Shown here piece by piece: positions 27,376-35,947 of a stretch of DNA of 64,000 nucleotides. The position numbers and the translations under genes are program-made. The stretch covers positions 744,001 to 808,000 of the forward strand of contig NZ_RCWN01000001.1 in NCBI RefSeq assembly GCF_003668555.1, read 5' to 3'. The stretch is from Notoacmeibacter ruber. Lineage in GTDB: Bacteria > Pseudomonadota > Alphaproteobacteria > Rhizobiales > Rhizobiaceae. Below the pieces are notes generated by a model. It did no database searches. It had not been told where the DNA came from and was given only the letters and a program-made list of their open reading frames with translations. Each line of letters opens with the position of its first letter. The first letter of the stretch is position 1.

Positions 27376-28005
27376 GTGACACTGAACTTCCAACTCGATC
27401 ATCTCGCAATCGCAGCGGCCGATCTCGCATCGGGCGTCGATTTCGTTCGAGAGCGGCTTGGCGTCGATATTCCGGCCGGCGGCGCTCATCCCAAAATGAG
27501 TACGCACAATCATCTCATGCGGCTCGGCGAGACCGAGTTTCTGGAAGTCATCGCCGCCGATCCTTCTACGCCGGCCCCTCAGCAGCCGCGCTGGTATGCG
27601 ATTGATCGCAATGGCGACCGTCCGCCGCGCCTTGCGACCTGGATCTTGAGCACAAACGATATCGAGGCGGCTTGCGCCGTCCTGCCGCGTTCGATCGGCG
27701 CGCCGATGACGGTTAGTCGCGGCGCGCTGACCTGGCAGATCACGGTCCCGGACGACGGCTCGATGCCGTTCGAGGGCGCCTTTCCGACCATCATCCAGTG
27801 GCCGGACGGCAAGGTTCCGGGTGCCGCGATGGCCGACCGTGGCTGCCGCCTGTCGCAGCTTGTCGTCACTCACCCTCTCGCGGGATATGTCGAAACGCTT
27901 CTGAAGCCGCATTTTCAGGATGAACGGATCGTCTTTCGCGAAGGCGTCACGATCAGTCTGGAAGCCGCCATCGAGACACCAAGCGGTCTGCGTCTCGTTT
28001 CCTGA
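27376..28005 (+). CDS. VOC-family (glyoxalase-like domain) protein
   Basis: A 209-residue protein starting at GTG (TLNFQLDHLAIAAADLASGV), with the N-terminal glyoxalase-like betaalphabeta unit DHLAIAAADL, a middle stretch KMSTHNHLMRLGETEFLEVI and a second module from residue 95. It fits the Glyoxalase_3-like domain group. The frame runs open upstream over the hydrolase gene, but that part is not family-like. Likely metal-dependent; reaction unknown. It ends 222 bp before glyS. Confidence 0.85.
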   Translation: MTLNFQLDHLAIAAADLASGVDFVRERLGVDIPAGGAHPKMSTHNHLMRLGETEFLEVIAADPSTPAPQQPRWYAIDRNGDRPPRLATWILSTNDIEAACAVLPRSIGAPMTVSRGALTWQITVPDDGSMPFEGAFPTIIQWPDGKVPGAAMADRGCRLSQLVVTHPLAGYVETLLKPHFQDERIVFREGVTISLEAAIETPSGLRLVS

Positions 28006-28105
28006 GAGCTGGCTCAGGAGACACCGGCATAGCCACAGATGACTTGCATTTGCACGGGCGGCATGGTGCAAGGCAGCCAATTCAATCTCAGTGATCGATC
28101 CTATC

Positions 28106-28145
28106 CATGCCTGACCTTCTTCTCGAACTCCGCTCCGAAGAGATG
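28106..28145 (+). repeat. Upstream copy of the glyS 5' end (direct repeat 1)
   Basis: CATGCCTGACCTTCTTCTCG and the following bases repeat the first ~38 bp of glyS (28227-28266) with one mismatch up to GAAGAGAT, after which the copies diverge. The offset is 121 bp, so the copy is out of frame with glyS. It opens a 42-codon frame (28107-28235) reading [12 protein letters not shown] like GlyS, then unrelated residues, and ending in a TGA that overlaps the true glyS start. I treat it as a duplication scar and not as a separate gene. Confidence 0.9.
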
Positions 28146-28226
28146 CTCGCCACGCCGGAGGCCCGGAGACGCCTGGCGACGAGGACCGACAAGCAAGGAT
28201 CAGCATGCGGGCTGATGGAGTACGCT

Positions 28227-28266
28227 CATGCCTGACCTTCTTCTCGAACTTCGCTCCGAAGAGATT
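28227..28266 (+). repeat. Second copy of the repeat, at the true glyS start
   Basis: The functional copy: the start codon and first 12-13 codons of glyS. The 39-bp match to 28106-28144 has a single substitution (C/T) at a synonymous third position. Confidence 0.9.
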
Positions 28267-30567
28267 CCCGCACGCATGCAGCGCAAGGCTGCTGGTGATC
28301 TCAAGAAGATGGTCACCGACGCGCTGGTCGATGCGGGCCTGACCTATGAAGGCGCGGCGGAGCATTGGACACCGCGCCGGCTGGCGCTCGATATTCGCGG
28401 CCTGACGGCCCGTTCCGCCGATGTGCGCGAGGAGCGCAAAGGTCCGCGCACCGATGCGCCGGAAAAGGCGATTGCAGGATTTTTGCGTGGGGCAGGGCTC
28501 GCAAGCATCGATCAGGCGGACGTGAAGACGGACCCGAAAAAGGGTGATTTCTACGTCGCGGTCATCGAGAAGCCGGGGCGTCCGGCAGATGAGATCATCG
28601 CCGAAATGATGCCCGGCATCATCCGCTCGTTTCCCTGGCCGAAATCGATGCGCTGGGGTCCGGCCTCGGGTCCGCAGGGCACGATCTATAACAGCATCGA
28701 AGGCCGTGGCGGCGAGACCTTGCGCTGGGTTCGTCCGCTTCAGTCGATTCTCTGCACCTTCGGCCCGGAAACCGAGGACCCCGTCGTCGTCGGATTTGAG
28801 GTCGACGCGCTCCGCGCCGCCAACACGACCGTCGGTCACCGCTTCCATGCGGGCGGCGAAATCACGGTGCGCCGTTTCGACGATTATGTGAGCAAGCTCG
28901 AAAAGGCCAATGTGGTTCTTTCCGCCGAGCGGCGGAAGGATATCATCCTGCACGACGCCAAGGACCTGGCGTTCGCCAACGGTCTCGAACTGGTCGAGGA
29001 TGAGGGCCTGCTGGAAGAAGTGTCCGGCCTCGTCGAATGGCCGGTCGTCCTGATGGGAGAGTTCGAGAACGAATATCTCGAGATCCCCGATGAGGTCATC
29101 CGTCTGACGATCAAGACGAACCAGAAATGCTTCGTCACGCGCGGGCCGGACGGCAAGCTCTCCAACAAATTCATCCTCGTTTCGAATATCGATGCGAAGG
29201 ATGGCGGCAAGGACATCGCGCACGGCAATGGCAAGGTGGTGCGTGCGCGCCTCGCCGACGCGCTTTATTTCTGGCGCACCGATCAGCAGGATTTACCGGA
29301 CCTTGCCGATCTGAAAGAGAGCGCGGAGAGCCTTGACCTCGATCTGACAAAGCCGCTCGACCAGCGCATGGCGCGCCTCGATCATCTGAACGTTACCTTC
29401 CATGCGAAGCTCGGCACGCAGGGCGAGCGGGTTCGCCGCATCGCCGCGCTGGCGGAAGAACTGGCCCCCATCGTCGGCGCCGATCCGGCAAAGGCGCGCC
29501 GCGCCGCGCTTCTTTCCAAGGCCGATCTGCAGACGGAAGTGGTGCAGGAGTTTCCGGAAGTGCAGGGCGCGATGGGCAAGACCTATGCGCTTCTGCAGGG
29601 CGAAGACGAGAGTGTCGCAACCGCCATCGAGGATCATTACCGCCCGCAGGGGCCGAGCGATGCCGTGCCGACCGATCCGGTCGCCATTGCCGTGGCACTC
29701 GCCGACAAGCTCGACACGCTGACCGGCTTCTGGGCGATCGACGAAAAGCCGACCGGCTCGAAAGATCCTTACGCGCTTAGACGAGCGGCGCTGGGCGTGA
29801 TCCGGATTGTCGCGGAAAATGACGTTCGTCTAAGCTGGTGGCCTGGCTTCGTGGTTGCGGGACGACGCATCATGGCACAGATGTTGAAGACAGCATATCG
29901 AGAGAAGGTTTCCCTGCCGATCAGCGATTTGCAATCAAAATTTGTAGAGACGTTGGGAGAATTGAGCGCTGTTTCACAGCGAGCCACTTCTGTTCTTGAA
30001 GACCAAAACCTAAATGTGGCTCCTCAAGATTGGGAAGTCGAACGCGCAAACGACCTCCTCTCCTTCTTCCACGACCGTCTGAAGGTCTACCTCCGTGATC
30101 AAGGTGCGCGGCACGATCTGATCGATGCCGTCATCACACCGGAGAGCGACGATCTCCTGCTGATCATTCGCCGCGTTCAGGCCCTCGGCAATTTCCTTGG
30201 CACCGAGGAAGGTCAGAACCTCCTCGCCGGCACCAAGCGCGCAACGAATATCCTCGCCAAGGCAGAGCATGAAGGCCTGTCATTCGATCAGGCTGTCGAT
30301 CCGTCGCTCTTCGAGCAGGATGAAGAGCGGGCGCTGTTCGAGGCGCTGGAAACACAAGAAAAAGCGGCGGCAGCGGCAATCGAAAGCGAAGACTACGAGA
30401 AGGCTTTGACCGCCTTGTCCCAGCTTCGCCAGCCGATTGACGCGTTCTTCGATTCGGTGATGGTCAATGCGGAGATCGCGTCCGTGCGCGGCAATCGCCT
30501 CGCACTCCTCAGCCGCATTCGCAATGCGACTGGCCAGATGGCGGATTTCTCGAAAATCAGCGGCTGA
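28228..30567 (+). CDS. glyS: Glycine--tRNA ligase beta subunit
   Basis: A 779-residue beta subunit, longer than the ~690 of E. coli but within the alphaproteobacterial range. Conserved parts: N-terminal [35 protein letters not shown]-region equivalents, [40 protein letters not shown], and the C-terminal anticodon-binding-like helices. No Shine-Dalgarno stronger than GATGGAG is seen. A decoy copy of the 5' end lies 121 bp upstream. Codons of about residues 531-608 (29820-30050) are AT-rich compared with the rest, with about 45% GC over 29881-30000 by hand count. The frame is intact, so the protein should be functional. Confidence 0.97.
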   Translation: MPDLLLELRSEEIPARMQRKAAGDLKKMVTDALVDAGLTYEGAAEHWTPRRLALDIRGLTARSADVREERKGPRTDAPEKAIAGFLRGAGLASIDQADVKTDPKKGDFYVAVIEKPGRPADEIIAEMMPGIIRSFPWPKSMRWGPASGPQGTIYNSIEGRGGETLRWVRPLQSILCTFGPETEDPVVVGFEVDALRAANTTVGHRFHAGGEITVRRFDDYVSKLEKANVVLSAERRKDIILHDAKDLAFANGLELVEDEGLLEEVSGLVEWPVVLMGEFENEYLEIPDEVIRLTIKTNQKCFVTRGPDGKLSNKFILVSNIDAKDGGKDIAHGNGKVVRARLADALYFWRTDQQDLPDLADLKESAESLDLDLTKPLDQRMARLDHLNVTFHAKLGTQGERVRRIAALAEELAPIVGADPAKARRAALLSKADLQTEVVQEFPEVQGAMGKTYALLQGEDESVATAIEDHYRPQGPSDAVPTDPVAIAVALADKLDTLTGFWAIDEKPTGSKDPYALRRAALGVIRIVAENDVRLSWWPGFVVAGRRIMAQMLKTAYREKVSLPISDLQSKFVETLGELSAVSQRATSVLEDQNLNVAPQDWEVERANDLLSFFHDRLKVYLRDQGARHDLIDAVITPESDDLLLIIRRVQALGNFLGTEEGQNLLAGTKRATNILAKAEHEGLSFDQAVDPSLFEQDEERALFEALETQEKAAAAAIESEDYEKALTALSQLRQPIDAFFDSVMVNAEIASVRGNRLALLSRIRNATGQMADFSKISG
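29820..30050 (+). other. Low-GC, atypical-codon patch inside glyS
   Basis: My count gives 54 G/C in the 120 bases 29881-30000 (45%), against clearly GC-rich flanks. Codons such as CTA, TTG, GTA, ACA, AGA and CCT cluster here. The encoded segment lies in the variable region before the C-terminal helical domain. It could be a recombined segment or a poorly constrained linker. Confidence 0.6.
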
Positions 30568-30658
30568 GGTCGGGTGGTGGCGCAGGGCCTTCGACCGAAA
30601 GCCGGGCCGCACATTACGGGAAGGCCAGGGCAGATCGTCGCTGCAGAGTGATATCGGT

Positions 30659-31369
30659 CTAGAGGCGCATCTCCAGATCGGAGAATTCTGGTGGCGTAGG
30701 ACCGTCCGCCGCCGCGGCTTCGCTGTCGGCTGTGGCGGGATCGTTTTCTTCCGGCACTTCGACGATCTCGGGTGCGGGGTCTTGCTCCGGGTTCTCGCGG
30801 TTTGAGTTTGCAGGCTCTTCCACTTCGGACGCGGCTGCCGCAGCGTCGCCGCGAATGATCTCGACCCCGCTTTCGCTGGACGTGTCGCCCTCGTCGGCAG
30901 CCCCGGCCTGATCCTCGGTTTCGCCGTCCGGCAGGGCGGCAGTCGTCTGCGCGTCGACACCACCAGCGGGCATCTCCGGCGATTGAGCCATCCGCTCGGC
31001 TTCTTTCTCTGCTTCCGCAGCGGCCATCAAGGCGCGGCGCTGCTTGGCGCGCTGCTGGGCAAGCACGGGGCCGAGCGCGTTTTCCGACGGAATACCGATG
31101 ACATCGTCCAGGCTGCCGGCCTGCTGCATGTCCGGGTCTTCGTAGAGATCGCTTGGCATGATTGGCCGCAGCGTTTCGGGCTGTTGCGGCTCCGGTTCAG
31201 CCGGCTTCCATCCTTCAGGCTTGACCAGCGTGATGGATGGAGACTGATATTCATACACGTATCCGCCCGGCCCGTTTTCCGTCTGCGCATGAGAGACGGT
31301 CACGCCCCACAGGGCCGTGGTCGAGACTGTGGCGATGGCAAGGCGATGGAACATGGCACTTTTCCTCAT
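30659..31369 (-). CDS. Secreted acidic low-complexity hypothetical protein
   Basis: A 236-residue protein with a signal peptide (MRKSAMFHRLAIATVSTTAL...SHA, cleavage before QTE). A short conserved-looking part (GYVYEYQSPSITLVKPEGWK) is followed by a Pro/Glu-rich segment, a charged helix (QRAKQRRALMAAAEAEKEAE), and about 110 residues of disordered Ala/Glu/Asp/Gly-rich tail. An ATG 42 bp upstream is in frame, but it would bury the signal peptide. I do not recognise a family. A CtrA-type site lies 49 bp upstream of the start. Confidence 0.72.
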   Translation of the reverse strand: MRKSAMFHRLAIATVSTTALWGVTVSHAQTENGPGGYVYEYQSPSITLVKPEGWKPAEPEPQQPETLRPIMPSDLYEDPDMQQAGSLDDVIGIPSENALGPVLAQQRAKQRRALMAAAEAEKEAERMAQSPEMPAGGVDAQTTAALPDGETEDQAGAADEGDTSSESGVEIIRGDAAAAASEVEEPANSNRENPEQDPAPEIVEVPEENDPATADSEAAAADGPTPPEFSDLEMRL

Positions 31370-31417
31370 GGTGCCGTTGTGCCATGCCCACCCTTTCATC
31401 GAGGTTGGCAAACCGGG

Positions 31418-31432
31418 TTAACAGGCGGTTAA
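31418..31432. promoter_or_regulatory. Candidate CtrA-binding site TTAA-N7-TTAA
   Basis: TTAACAGGCGGTTAA is an exact TTAA-N7-TTAA match to the CtrA consensus of alphaproteobacteria. It lies in the short divergent region, 48 bp upstream of the secreted protein start and 44 bp upstream of tsaC. Confidence 0.55.
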
Positions 31433-31476
31433 GACCGTGCGTTGCGTAGCGCAGAAGTTGAGGATAGGCCGTTCGT

Positions 31477-32475
31477 ATGGACACATCTGACGACCAGAGC
31501 AGACCAGTTATCCTGCGGGAAGATGCGCCGGGCAGCGTTGAACGGGCCTGCCATGCGCTGGATGCCGGCGAACTCGTGGCCCTGCCGACGGAAACGGTCT
31601 ACGGCCTGGCAGCCGACGCCGCCAATGGAGAGGCTGTCGCGGCGATCTTTGCCGCCAAGGGGCGGCCTCGCTTCAATCCTCTGATCGCTCATGTCGATGG
31701 CTGGGAAATGGCCGATCGCCTTGCGATGTTCGATCCTCTTTCGGCAAGTCTCGCCAGTGCGTTCTGGCCGGGCGCGCTGACATTGGTTCTCCCCCGGCGG
31801 GATGATGCCCCCATTCATGATCTGGTCACTGCTGGCCAGCCGACCATCGCGATAAGGCAGCCACGCGGCTTCGCGGCAAAAGTCATCGCCGCGCTGGGTC
31901 GCCCCCTCGCGGCACCGAGCGCCAACCGGTCGGGCCGGATATCCGGAACGGATGCGGCGACGGTCGCCGATGACCTCGGCGCTTCGCTCGCCCTCGTTAT
32001 TGACGGCGGTGCGCCGCCCGTCGGCGTTGAATCCACGATCGTCAAGGTAGAAGACGGCGCGATCACGATTCTTAGGCCGGGCGGGGTGACGGCAGACGAA
32101 CTGGCAAATTTCGGAGAAGTGCGCCGCGCCGGCGATGGTGCCGCCATCGAAGCGCCCGGCATGCTGAAATCACATTATGCGCCCGGTGCGGCCATGCGGC
32201 TGGATATTGACGAAGTTCGGGACGGCGAGGCGCTTCTGGCTTTCGGGCCGGACCGGGTGCCGGGCGCGGAACATGCTGTTGCGGTGGAGAATCTGAGTGA
32301 CGTCGGTGATCTTCGGCAGGCGGCGGCGCGCCTCTTTGCCGCAATGCGGGTGCTTGATGGCGCCGGCGCGGCGACGATAGCCGTTGAGCCGATCCCTGAG
32401 ACCGGTCTGGGGGAGGCGATACGCGACCGCCTCGCCCGTGCCGCCGCACCGAGGCAGGAGGATAGCCGGGCATGA
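31477..32475 (+). CDS. tsaC: L-threonylcarbamoyladenylate synthase (Sua5/YwlC/TsaC)
   Basis: A 332-residue Sua5-type enzyme making threonylcarbamoyl-AMP for t6A37 of ANN-decoding tRNAs. The N-terminal YrdC domain has ALPTETVYGLAADA, FAAKGRPRFNPLI and PLAAPSANRSGRIS. The C-terminal Sua5 domain begins after the linker AIEAPGMLKSHYAPG, the motif typical of the long form. The stop overlaps the start of the FAD oxidoreductase gene (ATGA). The neighbour has no obvious link to tRNA modification. Confidence 0.95.
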   Translation: MDTSDDQSRPVILREDAPGSVERACHALDAGELVALPTETVYGLAADAANGEAVAAIFAAKGRPRFNPLIAHVDGWEMADRLAMFDPLSASLASAFWPGALTLVLPRRDDAPIHDLVTAGQPTIAIRQPRGFAAKVIAALGRPLAAPSANRSGRISGTDAATVADDLGASLALVIDGGAPPVGVESTIVKVEDGAITILRPGGVTADELANFGEVRRAGDGAAIEAPGMLKSHYAPGAAMRLDIDEVRDGEALLAFGPDRVPGAEHAVAVENLSDVGDLRQAAARLFAAMRVLDGAGAATIAVEPIPETGLGEAIRDRLARAAAPRQEDSRA

Positions 32476-33884
32476 GCGTTACGCGGGAGCTGATCGAACG
32501 TTTTGCGACCGTTGTGGGCGACAAGAATGCGCTGCGTGACGAAGCGGACACCGCCGCTTACGGTCATGAACTGCGCAAGCTCTTTAAAGGAAGAACGCCT
32601 CTCGTCCTGCGGCCCGGTTCCGTCGGTGAGGTTGCCGCGATCCTCAAGCTGGCAACGGAAATGGGCACGCCGGTCGTGCCGCAGGGCGGCAATACGGGCC
32701 TTGTCGGAGGCCAGACACCAGATGATAGCGGCACCCAAATCGTTCTGTCACTTTCCCGCCTGGCGGCCATACGGGAACTTGATGAGGACGCCGGCACAAT
32801 GACCGTGGAAGCCGGGGCAATCCTCCAGACCGTTCAGGAGAGGGCGGCCGACAAGGGCTTTCTCTTCCCTCTTTCCATCGCCAGCCAGGGCTCGGCCCAG
32901 ATCGGCGGCATCCTTTCCACCAATGCCGGCGGGGTCAATGTGCTGGCCTATGGCAATGCGCGCGATCTTTGCCTCGGCGTCGAAGTGGTTCTTCCGACCG
33001 GCGAGGTGATGCACGACCTGAAAAAGCTGCGTAAGGACAATACGGGCTATGATCTGAAAAGCCTCTTCATCGGTGCGGAGGGAACGCTCGGCGTTATCAC
33101 CGCGGCGGTTCTGAAGCTGGTTCCGCAGCCCCGGGGCCGGCAGGTTGCATGGGCTGGTGTCAGCGATCCCGCTGCCGCCTTGCATCTCCTCCGCCGTTCC
33201 ACGGCTGCTGCTGGCGGATCGCTGAGCGCTTTCGAACTGATGGCTGACAGCGCGGTGCGACTGGCCGAAAAGCATATGTCCGGCGTTCGAGTGCCGATCC
33301 AGAGCGACACGCCCTGGCATGTGCTGATCGAGATATCCTCTGGCAGGAGTGAAGAGGAAGCGCGGTCACTGGCCGAAGAAATCCTTGGCGCTGCGCTTGA
33401 GGACGACGTTGTCTCCGACGCCGCGCTGGCCGCATCGATCGCGCAGGGCGCATCATTTTGGCAGGTCCGCGAGACGATCCCCGACGCGCAGCGTGTCGAG
33501 GGCGCTTCGATCAAGCACGATATCTCGGTCCCGCTTTCTGACATTCCGGCTTTTATAGAAGAAGCCGGGCGTGTGGTGGCGCGTGAGGTACCCGAAGGCC
33601 GGCTTATGTGTTTCGGCCATATGGGTGACGGCAATCTGCACTTTAACGTGCAAGGACCCGCGGGAGCGGGCGAGGAATTTCTCGCCAAATGGAAGGCGCT
33701 GAACACCGCCGTTCATGCGGTGGTACGCCGCTATGAGGGCTCCTTCGCGGCGGAACACGGCATTGGCAAATTGAAGCGGGACGAGCTCGGCGAGACCGCC
33801 GATCCTGTCAGCCTCGAAATCATGCGTCGGATCAAGCGGACGCTCGATCCCGCGAAAATCATGAACCCCGGCAAGCTGATCTGA
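32472..33884 (+). CDS. FAD-linked oxidoreductase (GlcD / D-2-hydroxyacid dehydrogenase family)
   Basis: A 470-residue flavoprotein of the vanillyl-alcohol-oxidase fold. The FAD-binding domain has VVPQGGNTGLVGGQTPDDSG and a second stretch IGGILSTNAGGVNVLAYGNA. The C-terminal substrate domain has CFGHMGDGNLHFNVQGP, with the metal-binding histidines of D-lactate and D-2-hydroxyglutarate dehydrogenases, and ends EHGIGKLKRDEL and LDPAKIMNPGKL. It likely oxidises a D-2-hydroxy acid to the 2-oxo acid; D-2-hydroxyglutarate or D-lactate are the best guesses. Translationally coupled to tsaC. Confidence 0.92.
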   Translation: MSVTRELIERFATVVGDKNALRDEADTAAYGHELRKLFKGRTPLVLRPGSVGEVAAILKLATEMGTPVVPQGGNTGLVGGQTPDDSGTQIVLSLSRLAAIRELDEDAGTMTVEAGAILQTVQERAADKGFLFPLSIASQGSAQIGGILSTNAGGVNVLAYGNARDLCLGVEVVLPTGEVMHDLKKLRKDNTGYDLKSLFIGAEGTLGVITAAVLKLVPQPRGRQVAWAGVSDPAAALHLLRRSTAAAGGSLSAFELMADSAVRLAEKHMSGVRVPIQSDTPWHVLIEISSGRSEEEARSLAEEILGAALEDDVVSDAALAASIAQGASFWQVRETIPDAQRVEGASIKHDISVPLSDIPAFIEEAGRVVAREVPEGRLMCFGHMGDGNLHFNVQGPAGAGEEFLAKWKALNTAVHAVVRRYEGSFAAEHGIGKLKRDELGETADPVSLEIMRRIKRTLDPAKIMNPGKLI

Positions 33885-33973
33885 CCGGCGTCTATCGTTA
33901 AGGTGTTCTTTCCAGGGACTGTCCTGTTTGGTTTTCTGTAACCCTGTGGTTCGCTTAGGTTTTGTTCACCGTT

Positions 33974-33985
33974 CCTCTTAAGAGG
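33974..33985. repeat. 12-bp perfect palindrome upstream of the DUF6101 gene
   Basis: CCTCTTAAGAGG lies 115 bp upstream of the next ATG in a 215-bp intergenic region that otherwise holds nothing recognisable. A possible regulator site. Confidence 0.4.
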
Positions 33986-34099
33986 CTTTCGGTCTTCCTT
34001 CCCGTATCTTCTGCCCATCGACGCCGCAAAAGACGGTGCGCACGAACTTCCGGGCAGTTGCCCGACGATTGGATCGGAAGTCTTACAGGGAACGCCAAT

Positions 34100-34675
34100 A
34101 TGAAGAACATCGCCGATCGGATGATCGCACAAAGGGAAGAGATCGCCAGCCTCCGGCTCGATCCTTTTCATCTGCCCCAGACCGTGAGCTGCGGTTACGA
34201 CGAAAATGGTGAGCCGGTCAGCTTCACCGTGTACGAAAAGGGTGTCGTCGCAAGGCGCGTTCTGGAAAAGAGCGGCCTGCCGCTTTCCATGATGATCGGC
34301 CTGACGGCGTTTCGTGGCGTTGCCGCAGAAGCCCGGGAACTTGAAGGCGGCCGGATCGACGTGACGCTGAAGCTGCTCCACGACGACCCGAACCTGACAA
34401 TCCCGCTGCTCATCGCCGACAATCTCGACGACGTTGCCGCTGATTGGCATTTGTGGTCAGAAAAGCTCGGGCTTCCTATGCTTCTCATCGAATCCGACGG
34501 CGTGGCGCGCACGCTTGAGGAGAGCCTTGGCGCGGTGAAGAAATCGCAGCCGAGCCAGCGCCGCGCGGGTCGTTCCACCCGTGCGCGTCGGCCGCGATTT
34601 CTTGCCCGCCGCCGAACGGGTTCGATGGGTGTCCGACTTCTGGTCGATGGTCAGGAAATCATAGCGCGCGGCTGA
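34100..34675 (+). CDS. DUF6101-family hypothetical protein
   Basis: A 191-residue protein with no signal peptide or membrane helix. The core reads DPFHLPQTVSCGYDENGEPV, VARRVLEKSGLPLSMMIGL and later EARELEGGRIDVTLKLLHDD. The C-terminal 50 residues are basic (RRAGRSTRARRPRFLARRRT). It matches my memory of the rhizobial DUF6101 group, which has no known function. The ATG at 34100 follows CAGGGAACGCC; the open upstream frame lacks family character. A terminator follows. Confidence 0.8.
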   Translation: MKNIADRMIAQREEIASLRLDPFHLPQTVSCGYDENGEPVSFTVYEKGVVARRVLEKSGLPLSMMIGLTAFRGVAAEARELEGGRIDVTLKLLHDDPNLTIPLLIADNLDDVAADWHLWSEKLGLPMLLIESDGVARTLEESLGAVKKSQPSQRRAGRSTRARRPRFLARRRTGSMGVRLLVDGQEIIARG

Positions 34676-34702
34676 GCGATCGCGCTTTCAAGAGCATTCC
34701 GG

Positions 34703-34733
34703 CGGGCGGTTCCATGATCGGAGCCGCCCGTTT
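34703..34733 (+). terminator. Intrinsic terminator after the DUF6101 gene
   Basis: CGGGCGGTTCC (34703-34713) pairs with GGAGCCGCCCG (34720-34730) with one G-T wobble and a 6-nt loop, followed by TTTCCCATT. The U-run is short. Confidence 0.7.
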
Positions 34734-34747
34734 CCCATTCATTTCGG

Positions 34748-35821
34748 TCAGATGTAGGGCGAGAGTGCTGCCCATCCCCATCCACCGAGAAGGCCGAAGA
34801 ACACCAGCCAGCCGATCCGCTTGTTGCTCCTGAAAAGAGCGAGGCACTGGTCCGGATCGTCGATATCCAGCGTACGGATCTGCCGTGCCATATGGAGGCC
34901 TGCGGCGACGAGCCCCGCGAAGGCCGGTAAGGGGACCTTAGCAAGGGAAAAGGCAAGCGCAAAGAAAACAAGCGCACCGGAATACAGCCAGATCAGCGCC
35001 CAACCGGTCCGGTCGCCAAAGAGACGCGCCGTGGAGCGCACGCCAACGAGGGCATCGTCTTCCTTGTCCTGATGGGCGTAGATCGTGTCGTAGCCGATCG
35101 TCCAGAGCACCGCGCCGGCGTAAAGCGCGAGCGGCGGCCAGTCGAGCGAGCCGTGCCAGACCTGCCAGCCCATCAGCGCACCCCATGAAAACGCGAGGCC
35201 GAGCACGCTCTGCGGCCAGTTGGTGATGCGCTTGGCGAAGGGATAGATCGCGACGATGACAAGCGATGCGATGCCGGTGAGGATCGTTGCGAGCGCCCAC
35301 CCTGATGGCACTCCAAGAACAAGAAGCGGCAGAAAGGCAAATCCCATAAGCACGGCCAGCCCCAATAAGGCCTGCGCGATTATGAAGGATAAAGCCTGTT
35401 TTCCGCTAACCTGGCCGGAGGGAAGCGGGCGGGACCGCGTGCGGGCAACCTGCGCGTCGATTTTCCGGTCGATCAGATCGTTCCAGGTGCAACCCGCGCC
35501 GCGCATGGCGATGGCGCCGATCATGAAAAGAAGAAGCTCGGCGACGAAGAGAACGACAATGGCGGGCGGGGAGAGTGCAGAGTAGGTCTCTCCTGTTTTC
35601 GAAGCGGCTCCCCAGAAAGGGCTGGAGACGTTCTGTGCGCTCGCAGCCATGGCAAGGCTCCACCAGCAGGGCCACAGCAAGAGCCACCAGCCGATCGGAC
35701 GGTCCCAACGCGCGAGCTGGGCGTAAGGCCAGGCCGAGGGCCGCAGAAGCCTGTAGACCCAGTGTCCGGAAGGAGCATCGGCAACACGGCCCTGACGGCC
35801 AAAATCCTGAACCTTATCCAT
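34748..35821 (-). CDS. ubiA: 4-hydroxybenzoate polyprenyltransferase
   Basis: A 357-residue membrane prenyltransferase that joins the polyprenyl chain to 4-hydroxybenzoate in ubiquinone synthesis. The first aspartate motif is NDLIDRKIDAQVARTRSRPL, and the second is DTIYAHQDKEDDALVG. About eight to nine hydrophobic helices follow a hydrophilic N-terminus of about 35 residues, longer than usual (E. coli UbiA is about 290 residues). The chain it uses is made by the synthase at 22.7 kb. Divergent from purD. Confidence 0.95.
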   Translation of the reverse strand: MDKVQDFGRQGRVADAPSGHWVYRLLRPSAWPYAQLARWDRPIGWWLLLWPCWWSLAMAASAQNVSSPFWGAASKTGETYSALSPPAIVVLFVAELLLFMIGAIAMRGAGCTWNDLIDRKIDAQVARTRSRPLPSGQVSGKQALSFIIAQALLGLAVLMGFAFLPLLVLGVPSGWALATILTGIASLVIVAIYPFAKRITNWPQSVLGLAFSWGALMGWQVWHGSLDWPPLALYAGAVLWTIGYDTIYAHQDKEDDALVGVRSTARLFGDRTGWALIWLYSGALVFFALAFSLAKVPLPAFAGLVAAGLHMARQIRTLDIDDPDQCLALFRSNKRIGWLVFFGLLGGWGWAALSPYI

Positions 35822-35885
35822 GCCGGCAGATTGCAGCGCGGGGGCGGACGGTCAAGCCATCTCTAAGGGAAAGCAGACGCGCACG

Positions 35886-35913
35886 CTTGATTCGCCGGCT
35901 GGCCCGCCATAGG
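35886..35913 (+). promoter_or_regulatory. Likely purD promoter
   Basis: CTTGAT (35886-35891), a 16-bp spacer and CATAGG (35908-35913) give a transcription start near 35920. This rules out the in-frame ATG at 35918 and supports purD starting at 35948. Confidence 0.4.
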
Positions 35914-35947
35914 GCAAATGGAAAGACGAATAGCGCGGAAAGAGGTC

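Noticed and set aside
28107-28235. 42-codon frame beginning like GlyS
   Set aside because: Only the first 12 residues match GlyS. After that there is no similarity, and it ends over the true start. Recorded as a repeat, not a gene.
27160-29223. 687-codon minus-strand open frame across the hydrolase, VOC and glyS genes
   Set aside because: Antisense to three well-recognised genes. Its product is a His/Arg/Asp-rich shadow typical of GC-rich DNA, with no family resemblance.
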